Part shown: in pieces, positions 1-8,120 of the stretch
Position numbering within the stretch: the stretch's first letter is position 1
Layout of the letters: every line of letters begins with the position of its first letter
Source of the DNA: Phyllobacterium bourgognense
GTDB taxonomy: Bacteria > Pseudomonadota > Alphaproteobacteria > Rhizobiales > Rhizobiaceae
Assembly (NCBI RefSeq): GCF_003337575.1
Contig: NZ_QPJM01000001.1
Span: 310,001 to 374,000 of the forward strand
Length of the DNA stretch: 64,000 nt
Direction of reading: 5' to 3'
Translations under genes and position numbers: made by a program
Notes under the pieces: model-generated
The model's database searches: none
What the model was told of the DNA's origin: nothing
What the model saw: only the letters and a program-made list of their open reading frames with translations

Positions 1-344
1 TGCGACTTCTACCGTATCGGGAGACCAGAAAGTATCCACGGTGATTTTATAGCACCCTGATGAAATCACCTATTGATTTTAGCGGCCTCTTCTGAAGAAG
101 CTTGGTGCCGCACAGTCGAGTAAAGCGGAAGCGCGATCGGGTGCTCCAAATTGTCATCGAAATGCATATCGACTTCGGCCTTCGATGGTCTGATTCCATG
201 TCGAGCTAATGGATAGGCATCCGGTATTATCAGGAAAAATCGGGGTAATCTGAGTACATAAGGGAAGTGAAGTGGTTAAAAGACGACGGGTTTGTTGCCG
301 TCCTGTGTCGACCCGTTGTCGCATTTAAAAGAGACGAACCCACC
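1..344. other. Left-edge stretch without a recognisable gene
   Basis: I see no credible coding frame, RNA gene or repeat here. The reading frame of the following methyltransferase is open back to position 267, but its natural start is the ATG at 345. The stretch probably holds that gene's promoter and the end of whatever lies to the left of the window. Confidence 0.4.
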
Positions 345-975
345 ATGAGCACAGCGAGGGACGGCCGTTTCTGGGATCGGACTTCAGTGAGGTACGCCAA
401 GGGAACGATTGCAGATCAGGCTGGATATGAGTGCACGCTGGATCGGACCCGCACTCTATTAGCGTCGAACGACCGGGTATTGGAACTGGCCTGCGGGACA
501 GGAACAACGGCGCTCCAGCTTTCAGGCGATGTGCAAAGCTATCTTGCGACGGATATTTCCAGTGGCATGATCGCGATTGCAAAAGGGAAGTGTGTTGACA
601 AATCTATCCCGACGCTAGCCTTCCGCGCCGCCACCGCAGAGACGTTGACGTCCGAAGAGGCGCAGTTCGACACAGTTATAGGATTCAACTATCTCCATCT
701 GGTCCGCGATCTGCCTGGGACGCTGCGCCGGATCCATACCTTGCTTGCACCGGAGGGCTTGTTCACTTCCAAAACACCATGCGTCGGAGATATGAACCCA
801 CTTATCCGGATCGCCTTGTTGCCCGCAATGCGTGCGTTTGGCCTACACAGGCGTCTTTGGGAAGGTAGATCTCAACCAGCTTATATATGCGGCAGGCTTC
901 GACATTATTGCCACTGAAAGCCATGCAACCAGGGGCAATGACAACCGCCCCTATATCGTGGCGCGAAAGAGATGA
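345..975 (+). pseudogene. Class I SAM-dependent methyltransferase, frameshifted near the C-terminus
   Basis: The protein starts MSTARDGRFWDR and carries the SAM-binding glycine-rich motif (LELACGTGTT), an acidic strand-2 end (LATDIS) and the strand-4 region (FDTVIGFNYLHLV), so it is a Rossmann-fold methyltransferase of the Methyltransf_11/25 type with unknown substrate. The open frame runs into unrelated sequence after about position 845. One frame over, the text continues as TGVFGKVDLNQLIYAAGFD and ends VARKR at the TGA at 973-975, which is the expected family C-terminus. A single-base indel near 842-848 explains this. Whether it is a real mutation or a sequencing error cannot be told from the sequence. 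ATG 345 was preferred to the upstream 267 start because the extra residues look non-coding. Confidence 0.75.
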
Positions 976-1378
976 TGTGAATGGCATGGGCCTGGTCTAG
1001 CTTCGCCGAATTCCGCATCTCGATGGCGAAACAGTCAGGTCAAAGTGCTCACGTCGCCGACTCCTCTATGCACCACCCTGAGTGCGATTTGGCAGACACG
1101 GCCTCGAAAACTGTGTCGTGCAACGCGAGCGCTTTCCCGAACACGAGAATCCGTTCGATCTAACGCAAATTTGAGCCAACTGACCCGGCATACTCGACAA
1201 CGAGGCGACATTGTGCTGGTGTCAGCAGCTGTTGCGTTCCAACGAAGGAATGTTGCGGCTACGAATCTGTTCGGTGTGACGCGGAGGGATTCGTTACGCG
1301 GGTAGTAAGGTTGACCCTGACCTGCCCGCGTCAAATAATCACTTTACCCACTCCATCTTTTTGAATACCGGAGAACAA
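976..1378. other. About 400 bp with no supportable gene
   Basis: Several short overlapping frames exist on both strands, but none has a ribosome binding site, a family-like composition or a recognisable motif. It may be degenerate coding DNA. The 3' end supplies the Shine-Dalgarno sequence (GGAG) for the DUF6460 gene. Confidence 0.4.
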
Positions 1379-1645
1379 ATGTCGGAAAGAATGAACCGCT
1401 TCCTGGGAGACTCGCCCGGCCGGGTCCTTGTGAAACTGATCGTGGTCTCGCTGGTGGTTGGGGTCGTCATGAATGCTTTCGACTGGTCTCCTATCGACAT
1501 TCTTTATGGTTTCGAGAACTTCCTTCGTCGCATTTGGAATCTCGGTTTTGGCGCTATCGAACGTTTTGCCGCTTATTTCCTGCTCGGCGCGGTGGTTGTC
1601 ATTCCCTGCTTCATCATTTTGCGCTTGCTGAGTTATCGGCGCTAA
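1379..1645 (+). CDS. DUF6460 small inner-membrane protein
   Basis: This 88-residue protein has an N-terminal segment MSERMNRFLGDSPGRV, a first hydrophobic helix (VLVKLIVVSLVVGVVM), an amphipathic middle rich in Trp and Phe, and a second helix (YFLLGAVVVIPCFIILRLL). This matches DUF6460, a rhizobial integral membrane family of unknown function. I chose the ATG at 1379 over the in-frame ATG at 1361 because CGGAGAACAA places a GGAG the right distance upstream. It is followed after about 80 bp by the CAP-domain lipoprotein gene on the same strand. Confidence 0.7.
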   Translation: MSERMNRFLGDSPGRVLVKLIVVSLVVGVVMNAFDWSPIDILYGFENFLRRIWNLGFGAIERFAAYFLLGAVVVIPCFIILRLLSYRR

Positions 1646-1724
1646 ATTTCCGCTACAGCCAACTTCGGCCCGAAGGAGCCACAATTGCCGGATATCGGCG
1701 GACAGTCTCCTTCAGGAATCTCTC

Positions 1725-2219
1725 ATGTCCGAAAAGAATTTTTATCTGTCGCGCCGCAACTTTCTTGGCCTCACCGCGGCTGCGGTTCTGCCGCTATCTG
1801 CCTGCCAGACTGCCATGAAAACGCCAGGAAAAGTTGTGGGAGCTTCGGCTGCGGCTAATTCAAACGTGCAAGCGATCCGCTCCGCCAATGGCCTCGCCGG
1901 GTTGAGCGCTGATCCCATGCTGGAACGTGCCGCCTTACAACAGGCGGCCTACATGGCAAATGCTGGCCGCATGGCTCACACGACTAGCTGGGGTCGTGGC
2001 TTTGCCTCCCGTGTAAGGGACAACGAAATCCATGGTCTTGCCGCTGAGAATATCGCCATGGGACACATGGATATGGACCAGCTTTTTGCCAGGTGGATGG
2101 CGTCGCCGCCACATCGGCGTAACATGCTCGATCGGCAATTTACCCGTTTCGGTTTGGCCTATGCAGAGTCCACAAATGGCGGTGCCGAGCGCTATTGGGC
2201 ACTGGTTCTGGCAAGTTAG
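1725..2219 (+). CDS. CAP/SCP-domain lipoprotein
   Basis: A 164-residue exported protein. The N-terminus carries a twin-arginine-like motif (SRRNFLGL), a hydrophobic stretch and a lipobox (LSAC, Cys at about residue 27), so it is probably a lipoprotein facing the periplasm. Residues about 45-164 form a CAP (cysteine-rich secretory/PR-1) domain: IRSANGLAGL, LERAALQQAAYMA, AENIAMG, and the terminal region SPPHRRNML. The family includes proteins of uncertain biochemical role linked to envelope biology. Residue H in MAHTTSW and the AENI glutamate fit the CAP cavity residues. The function in this organism is unknown. Confidence 0.8.
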   Translation: MSEKNFYLSRRNFLGLTAAAVLPLSACQTAMKTPGKVVGASAAANSNVQAIRSANGLAGLSADPMLERAALQQAAYMANAGRMAHTTSWGRGFASRVRDNEIHGLAAENIAMGHMDMDQLFARWMASPPHRRNMLDRQFTRFGLAYAESTNGGAERYWALVLAS

Positions 2220-2306
2220 CACTGATTGCGACGATTGCACTGGAAACCACGGCAATCCGATGGCATAGAGCAATAGTAGCCGCGTGGCTGCAATCTCCGG
2301 TGCTCC

Positions 2307-3662
2307 ATGACAATCGAGACTTCCCCTCAGCCAGGATCAAAAATTGTTCGACCGTTCGAGGTGACCAACAAGTTGATGCTGGCAATTACGATTCCGGTAA
2401 TGCTGGCATCGCTGACGACACCGTTGCTGGGACTGGTCGACACTGCGGTGATTGGCCAGCTCGGTGACCCGCATCTGCTGGGCGGCCTTGCAATTGGTGC
2501 ACTAGTTTTTGATTTTCTGTTTTCGACGATGAATTTCTTGCGCGCGGGCACGACCGGGCTTGTAGCGCAGGCAATGGGACGGCACGACAATGTGGAACAG
2601 CAAGCGGTCTTTTGGCGCGCCATCGGCATCGCCGCCGTAGCGGGCATACTCTTCATCGCGGCGACGCCCCTAATCCTGCAAGCGACCATCAGTTTCATGA
2701 ACCCGGATAAAGCGGTCACGGACGCCATGTCGACCTATGTCTCGATCCGCCTGTTGTCATCGCCCATGGCGCTGGGCAATTTCGTGGTTCTGGGTCTGTT
2801 GCTCGGCCAAGGGAAGGCCATGCAAGGGCTGTATCTTCAGTTCCTGCTCAATGGCGTCAACGTTCTGATGACCATCTGGTTCGGCCTTATCATGGGCTGG
2901 GGCGTTGCCGGTATTGCTTGGGGGACCTTACTCGGTGAAACAGTTGCGCTCGTGGTTGGATTACTCATAATCTACCGGCAATTCCGTGCGATACCGAATC
3001 CGTCCCGGGCGCGGGTGTTGGATCCACACGAGATTCGCCGCATGTTTACTGTCAACCGCGATATCATGCTGAGGTCGTTCTTCCTGTTGATCGCCTATGC
3101 CTATTTCACCCGCGCTGGAACGGAAGCCGGCGCGGTGACGTTGGCAACGAATGCGGTTTTGATGAACTTCCTGCTGATTTCCGGCTATTTGATTGATGGA
3201 GTAACCACTGCCGCAGAACAGATTTCCGGCCGCGCGGTAGGGGCGCACTATCGTCCGGCATTCGACCGCGGCATAAAGCTATCGTTCCTGTGGGGCTTGT
3301 TGCTGGCGACAGCGATGGCTTTATTCTTTTTGGTATTTGGTGATGCGATTGTTGCGTTCCTGATTAAATCGGACGAGGTACAGGAAATGGCGTCGCTTTA
3401 TTTACCGTGGGCAGCTTTGGCGCCGGTTGTAGGTCTGCTGGCTTTCCACATGGACGGGGTCTTTATTGGCGCGACGTGGTCGCGCGACATGCGTAACATG
3501 ATGATCCTGTCCCTGATCGGCTATTTCGCTGCCTATTTCATCCTGCCGAAGTTCTTGGGGAACCATGGTCTATGGTTAGCGCTGCACCTTTTTCTTGGTT
3601 TGCGCGGAATTTCCCTGTTATCGATTCTTCCGAGCCGGGCACGAATGCAGTTTGCCAACTAG
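2307..3662 (+). CDS. MATE family multidrug/toxin efflux transporter (DinF-type)
   Basis: A 451-residue polytopic membrane protein with about 12 hydrophobic helices in two halves. The N-terminal half shows the MATE signature around LVDTAVIGQLGDPHLLGGLAIGAL and the central half has the repeat typical of the fold (DGVTTAAEQISGRAVGAHY). MATE proteins export cationic compounds using sodium or proton gradients; the DinF-like branch is common in Rhizobiales. Its last 4 bp overlap the end of the convergently transcribed pyrD. The substrate cannot be deduced. Confidence 0.88.
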   Translation: MTIETSPQPGSKIVRPFEVTNKLMLAITIPVMLASLTTPLLGLVDTAVIGQLGDPHLLGGLAIGALVFDFLFSTMNFLRAGTTGLVAQAMGRHDNVEQQAVFWRAIGIAAVAGILFIAATPLILQATISFMNPDKAVTDAMSTYVSIRLLSSPMALGNFVVLGLLLGQGKAMQGLYLQFLLNGVNVLMTIWFGLIMGWGVAGIAWGTLLGETVALVVGLLIIYRQFRAIPNPSRARVLDPHEIRRMFTVNRDIMLRSFFLLIAYAYFTRAGTEAGAVTLATNAVLMNFLLISGYLIDGVTTAAEQISGRAVGAHYRPAFDRGIKLSFLWGLLLATAMALFFLVFGDAIVAFLIKSDEVQEMASLYLPWAALAPVVGLLAFHMDGVFIGATWSRDMRNMMILSLIGYFAAYFILPKFLGNHGLWLALHLFLGLRGISLLSILPSRARMQFAN

Positions 3663-4747
3663 ACAGGGATTGCTTTTGCGGCCCAATCGTCAACGTCGCA
3701 ATCGCGTAGCGCGGCGATAGTACTAACGTTGTCGCGCTTCAGGGTTGTTGACATGCCGTTGACGATCTCTCTTGCCAAGCCGGGACCATTAAAGATCATG
3801 CTGGTATAAAGCTGGACGAGATCAGCTCCAGCCCGAATCTTGGCAATGGCTGTCGCTGTACTCTTGATGCCGCCAACACCGATGATCGGGAGATCGGTAC
3901 CAACGCGCTGGCGCATCTTGGCGAGTACAATCGTCGACCGTTCGAATAACGGTTCTCCGGAGAGGCCGCCTGTCTCGCGTGTACTCTTGCTGCTTTTCAG
4001 ACCAGCGCGAGACAGCGTCGTGTTGGAAATTATCAACCCGTCCAATGAGTGCGAGCCGATTTCGGCGGCAATATCGTCAAGACTGGCTTCGGTCAGATCG
4101 GGTGCGATCTTGAGAAAAACAGGACGCCTGACGCCTGGTTGTGCGTCGCGTGTGTCGAGTACCTTTTCGAGCAATTCTCTAAGGCTTTCTCGAGCCTGCA
4201 GATCGCGCAAACCTGGCGTGTTGGGTGAGGAAATATTGACGGTAAAGTAACTCGCCAGAGAATGAAATTTCCTTATACCTGCCACATAGTCCGCGACACG
4301 ATCAGTGGAGTCTTTGTTGGAGCCAATGTTTATCCCGACGATGCCAGCATGCGAGCGTCGCTCGGTCAGGCGTCGAAATGCCGAATCATGACCTTCATTG
4401 TTGAAGCCAAGTCGGTTGATTACCGCATTGTCTTCAACAAGACGAAAAACACGCGGCTTCGGATTGCCAAATTGCGCCCGCGGTGTGAGCGTTCCGACTT
4501 CGGCAAAGCCGAAGCCGAGCCGCAGCAATGCATCGGGTACTTCGGCATTTTTGTCATAGCCAGCGGCCATGCCGAGCGGATTAGGAAAACTGAGGCCAGC
4601 AATAGCGACACGCAGCGCCGGATCGTTGTTGGGTAAACATGCTGGCACAACGCCCGTCTTCAATGCTTTGATCGAGAGACCGTGCGCATCTTCCGGGTCG
4701 AGTCTAAACAGCATTTTGCGGCCAATCAACCCGAACAACCTACTCAT
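3659..4747 (-). CDS. pyrD: Dihydroorotate dehydrogenase (quinone), class 2
   Basis: This 362-residue enzyme oxidises dihydroorotate to orotate in pyrimidine synthesis and passes electrons to membrane quinone. It has the class 2 N-terminal extension for membrane association, the FMN/substrate regions (GMAAGYDKNAEV, NRLGFNNEG), the catalytic serine in NISSPNTPGL, the loop NTTLSR, and the FMN phosphate loop GVGGIKS followed by GADLVQLYTSMIF. Length is normal for the family. It is translationally coupled to the upstream DUF952 gene: that gene's stop overlaps this ATG by 4 nt (ATGA). Confidence 0.95.
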   Translation of the reverse strand: MSRLFGLIGRKMLFRLDPEDAHGLSIKALKTGVVPACLPNNDPALRVAIAGLSFPNPLGMAAGYDKNAEVPDALLRLGFGFAEVGTLTPRAQFGNPKPRVFRLVEDNAVINRLGFNNEGHDSAFRRLTERRSHAGIVGINIGSNKDSTDRVADYVAGIRKFHSLASYFTVNISSPNTPGLRDLQARESLRELLEKVLDTRDAQPGVRRPVFLKIAPDLTEASLDDIAAEIGSHSLDGLIISNTTLSRAGLKSSKSTRETGGLSGEPLFERSTIVLAKMRQRVGTDLPIIGVGGIKSTATAIAKIRAGADLVQLYTSMIFNGPGLAREIVNGMSTTLKRDNVSTIAALRDCDVDDWAAKAIPV

Positions 4748-5091
4748 GCACTCAACTCCGGAAACTTGTGCTTGCCGTCGCTACCCAAAGGCAGTGGCTT
4801 GATCCATGAGACGGCGTCGAGAGGCAATGGTGCATAGAGATGCGGGAAGAGATCGCCTCCGCGCGAGACCTCGTATCTAAGAGCGGTGCCCAGTCTCTCC
4901 GTCTCGACTGCAATCAGCACAAGATCATTCTGGCCAGCGAAATGCTTGGCGACGGTCTCGACTGCTTGGGCCGCAGTGGAAAAATGGATATAGCCACCCG
5001 CGTGGTCGATCGGCGCGCCATCGAATACGCCTCTCGCTTCTGCAGCTTGCCAAAGAGCACGCGGAGCAATCTTGTAAATCAGCTGAGTCAT
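4744..5091 (-). CDS. DUF952 family protein upstream of pyrD
   Basis: A 115-residue DUF952 protein: start MTQLIYKIAP, then GGYIHFSTAAQ, AVETVAKHF and VLIAVETERLG, ending near the hydrophobic WIKPLPLG. The family is related to glutathione-S-transferase-like or ADP-ribosyltransferase-like folds of unknown activity and is commonly paired with pyrD in Rhizobiales. An upstream in-frame start exists at 5289, but the extra 66 residues have no family character and overlap the divergent gene's promoter, so I use the ATG at 5091. Confidence 0.85.
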   Translation of the reverse strand: MTQLIYKIAPRALWQAAEARGVFDGAPIDHAGGYIHFSTAAQAVETVAKHFAGQNDLVLIAVETERLGTALRYEVSRGGDLFPHLYAPLPLDAVSWIKPLPLGSDGKHKFPELSA

Positions 5092-5227
5092 GAGAGTCTT
5101 TACTAGACGCAAACCGCCGATGCGCAAAGGGTAGACTGAACGCCTGTAACAGAAATATCGCCTTGTTCCGGATTTTCGGCGTATTATTTCGTCAGTTTCT
5201 CGAAACGTAAATGTTGGAGGTTCAGCC

Positions 5228-5659
5228 ATGTTGGGAACACGAACTTTACTCATCGCGCTCTCTGGTTCTCTATGGTCGTTCGCCGCCATGGCACAGGAAG
5301 CAACGACTTATACGCTTGAGAGAACCAATGACGGTTATGTTCGCATGAACAACAAAACTGGCGAAATGTCGATCTGCCAAGAGAAGTCGGATCAACTGAT
5401 CTGCAAGTTGGCAGCTGAAGAGCGGGCGGCATATGAAGATGATATTGCGGATCTCAAGACGAGAGTCGCAAAACTTGAGGACACTGTCGCAGCCATGGGC
5501 AAACTGCCACCAGTCGTTCGAGACGCCCTTCCTTCCAACGAGGACTTTGAAAGAGGGTTGAGCTATATGGAGAGGTTCATGCGTCGCTTCATGGGAATTG
5601 CCAAGGAATTCGAGGATAAGAGCAAGCCTGCGAATCCGGAATCACCGCAGAAGACCTGA
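5228..5659 (+). CDS. Periplasmic coiled-coil protein, conserved hypothetical
   Basis: A 143-residue protein with a cleavable signal peptide (hydrophobic LLIALSGSLWSF, cleavage after AMA before QEAT). The mature part has a short beta-like segment ending in two cysteines (SICQEKSDQLIC) and then a predicted coiled coil (AEERAAYEDDIADLKTRVAKL). A charged tail follows. The pattern matches small rhizobial periplasmic proteins of unknown function. A GGAGG ribosome binding site lies just upstream of the ATG. It is divergent from the DUF952-pyrD unit, so the 5092-5227 interval holds both promoters. Confidence 0.75.
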   Translation: MLGTRTLLIALSGSLWSFAAMAQEATTYTLERTNDGYVRMNNKTGEMSICQEKSDQLICKLAAEERAAYEDDIADLKTRVAKLEDTVAAMGKLPPVVRDALPSNEDFERGLSYMERFMRRFMGIAKEFEDKSKPANPESPQKT

Positions 5660-5775
5660 TCTGGGAGTGACAGGAGACTGGCAGGAGGCACGGCCTGAAA
5701 GAGCTATTTGTTCTTGATTTGTTCGATAGTTTGATAGACTTTAACCGCTTGAAATTCTTCTCTGGGAGCGGTGAG

Positions 5776-6219
5776 ATGATTATAGTGCCAAGACTGATTG
5801 GAGAGGTATCGATACGGCTTTTTGTACGCCATGGCGATCAGCAAAAGGCTTTGGATTTCTACGAAAGTGTCGTCGGAGCCCAGGTAGTAGGACGACCCTA
5901 TCTGCACAATGGCGAATTGATCGCTGCTGAATTGCGCATGGGCGCTTCGGTGGTGATGATTGTTGGAGCCAATCCCAAACGAGATGCGGATGCTTCGCTT
6001 GGCGGCCCAAGATCTGTGCACGCGATTGGAGCAACGCCGGTCATGCTCGATATTCATGTGGATGATGTCGATCGTGTCATGCACCACGCGATCGAAGAGG
6101 GGGGCAACTTGCGCAATGAGATTGAAACGCTGGAGAGCGGCGATCGCGCAGGAGTGCTTACCGATCCGTTCGGGCATCTCTGGGTAGTCAAATCACGGCG
6201 AAGGCACATCGCTGCATGA
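5776..6219 (+). CDS. VOC-family (glyoxalase/dioxygenase fold) protein
   Basis: A 147-residue protein with two beta-alpha-beta-beta-beta modules of the vicinal oxygen chelate fold: VSIRLFVRHGDQQKALDFYESVVGA at the start, MLDIHVDDVDRVMHHAIEEGG in the second half, and the closing DPFGHLWVV. It resembles the PhnB/glyoxalase-like branch. Activity and substrate are unknown. The ATG at 5776 has a GGGAG 8 nt upstream; an earlier in-frame start at 5719 would add 19 residues without family similarity. Confidence 0.8.
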   Translation: MIIVPRLIGEVSIRLFVRHGDQQKALDFYESVVGAQVVGRPYLHNGELIAAELRMGASVVMIVGANPKRDADASLGGPRSVHAIGATPVMLDIHVDDVDRVMHHAIEEGGNLRNEIETLESGDRAGVLTDPFGHLWVVKSRRRHIAA

Positions 6220-6221
6220 AT

Positions 6222-6248
6222 GCAACCGGCCACCACTGAGCCGGTTGC
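6222..6248. terminator. Perfect 9-bp stem-loop between convergent genes
   Basis: GCAACCGGC at 6222-6230 pairs with GCCGGTTGC at 6240-6248 across a 9-nt loop. It sits between the ends of the VOC gene and the proline iminopeptidase gene, which converge. There is no clear T tract, so it may be a weak or bidirectional terminator. Confidence 0.55.
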
Positions 6249-6259
6249 GGAGAGCTGGA

Positions 6260-7210
6260 TCAAACAGCAAAGCGTTTGGTTGCAGCAATTAATTCATGCA
6301 CGATGCCGGGTTCGCTCACTGCATGGCCGGCATCTTCGACGATGCGCAGATCGGCTTCCGGCCAGACCTTCTTCAAATGCCAGGCATTGAGCAACGGCGT
6401 GCACATATCGTAGCGGCCGTGCACTATCACACCAGGTATTTCGCGGATCAAATGTGCATTGCGCAAGATATGGTCATCCGTGTCGAAGAATCCCTTGTTT
6501 TGGAAGTAATGGCACTCAATGCGGGCGAAGGCGATGGCGAAATGGTCGTTTCCGAACGCTTCTTCGCGTGCCGGGTCTGGCAACAGTGACAAGGCGGAAC
6601 CTTCCCAGCGTGCCCACAATTTTGCAGCAGACAGTTGGATTGCAGGGTCCGGGTCGGTCAAACGCTTGTAATAGGCGGCAATCATATCGCCGCGCTCTTC
6701 TTCAGGGATATGCTCCTGATATGCTTCAAAACGATCTGGATAAATGATGCTTGCACCATTCGAATAGAACCACTCGATCTCGAAGCGTCGGATCATGAAA
6801 ATCCCCCGCAGGATCAATGCGAGCACACGATCGGGATGGGTCTGCGCATATGCGAGTCCAAGGGTGGAGCCCCAAGATCCGCCAAAAACTTGCCACTTGT
6901 CGACGCCTAGATGCTCGCGGATGCGCTCCATATCGGAGACCAGATCCCAAGTCGTGTTCTCTTTCAGTTCCGCATGCGGCGTCGACTTCCCGCAACCGCG
7001 TTGATCGAAAAGGATGATGCGGTAACGCTCGGGATCATGCAGGCGTCGCATCGTCGGATTGATGCCACCTCCCGGGCCACCATGAACCATTATCACCGGT
7101 TTTCCAGCAGGATTGCCGCATTCTTCAATATGAATGGTATGCAAATCCGATACTTGGAGCATCTGTTCCAAATACGGTTGGTTCTCAGGGTAAAGAGTAT
7201 TTGTAATCAT
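6260..7210 (-). CDS. pip: Proline iminopeptidase (alpha/beta hydrolase)
   Basis: A 316-residue cytoplasmic serine peptidase of family S33 that removes N-terminal proline. It shows the oxyanion motif HGGPGGG, the strand LFDQRGCGKSTPH, the nucleophile elbow GGSWGS, the acid region VHGRYDMCTP and the catalytic histidine in AGHAVSEPG. The length is standard. It is monocistronic in appearance, with an AT-rich 226-bp upstream region shared with the divergent response regulator gene. Confidence 0.93.
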   Translation of the reverse strand: MITNTLYPENQPYLEQMLQVSDLHTIHIEECGNPAGKPVIMVHGGPGGGINPTMRRLHDPERYRIILFDQRGCGKSTPHAELKENTTWDLVSDMERIREHLGVDKWQVFGGSWGSTLGLAYAQTHPDRVLALILRGIFMIRRFEIEWFYSNGASIIYPDRFEAYQEHIPEEERGDMIAAYYKRLTDPDPAIQLSAAKLWARWEGSALSLLPDPAREEAFGNDHFAIAFARIECHYFQNKGFFDTDDHILRNAHLIREIPGVIVHGRYDMCTPLLNAWHLKKVWPEADLRIVEDAGHAVSEPGIVHELIAATKRFAV

Positions 7211-7436
7211 TCATCCCGCCTTCGAGAATAATCCCCACAACGAATAATCGCTCGGGAATAAGGTTTTGCCAAGGCATTTGAATAAACTGGCTTAATCGAC
7301 ATTCGAGCTTTATCCATTCAAAACTTTGACGCGCGTTGAAATGCTCTTGATATATCAGTCGAATTGGCTTTAGTCGTTAGCATTACGGCTTTTGGATTAG
7401 AAATTTAAATTATGTAACATTAAGGACTTTTGAACA

Positions 7437-8109
7437 ATGAAATATACATTTGTCATAGTTGACGATCATCCTCTGTTCCGAGGCGCCCTGAGGCTCGCAC
7501 TATCGTCAAAAACGACTGACGTGGAGATAATCGAAATAGGCGACTTGGAAAGCGCGAAAGCCTTCGTCCAAGGAGCTTCAGACATCGATCTCGTGCTTCT
7601 AGATCTATCATTGAATGGCATTGGTGGGCTAACAGGCCTTATCAGCTTGCGCGCGCTCCAACCGATGGTTTCCCGTGGCAATTGTTTCTGCCACCGACGA
7701 CGCGGTCACAATTCGTGCCGCCCTGGCACTCGGCGCTGCAGGCTTCATTTCCAAATCGTCCAGTCCCGAGACCATAAACGAAGCCGTAAAAACTATACTT
7801 GATGGGCAAATCTGGTCGCCGTTGGTGGGCGACGAAGTTGGGGAACTCGACCCGGAAATCGTTGAACTTATATTGTGCATGCGAAAGCTGACGCCGCAGC
7901 AAGGTCGGGTGCTTGCGATGATGGCAGATGGTATGTTGAACAAACAGATTGCGCATGAACTCAACGTATCTGAGGCGACTATCAAGGCGCATGTGTCCGC
8001 AGTGCTTTATAAACTCGGCGTCGAAAGCCGCACTCAGGCCGTTATCCGGTTAGCGCGCTTCAAAGAGGAGGTGCTGCCAGTTGAACCCGCGACGACCGGA
8101 TTTCACTGA
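7437..8109 (+). pseudogene. LuxR/NarL-type response regulator (CrbR-like), split by a frameshift
   Basis: The first frame encodes a receiver start (FVIVDDHPLFRGALRLAL, acidic pair DD, phosphoacceptor in LVLLDLSLNG). A second frame resumes as VAIVSATDDAVTI, completes the receiver (GAAGFISKSSSPE) and gives a LuxR HTH (LTPQQGRVLAMMADG, NKQIAHELNVSEATIKAHVS). The frames meet at 7669-7671: removing one T from the TTT run gives a continuous LQPMVPVAIVSA. So it is a one-base insertion, a sequencing error, or an inactivated gene. It lies 11 bp from, and converges with, the SLC5-fused hybrid kinase, the standard CrbS/CrbR-type pairing, whose known role in other bacteria is acetate-responsive control of acs. 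The target here is inferred only. Confidence 0.8.
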
Positions 8110-8120
8110 TCCGCCGTGGG

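Noticed and set aside
1035-1334. 99-codon minus-strand frame and overlapping plus-strand frames
   Set aside because: No ribosome binding site, no domain-like sequence and mutually overlapping; treated as non-coding or degenerate.
7669-7671. Programmed frameshift in the response regulator
   Set aside because: No heptameric slippery site or stimulatory structure is visible; one extra T explains it more simply.
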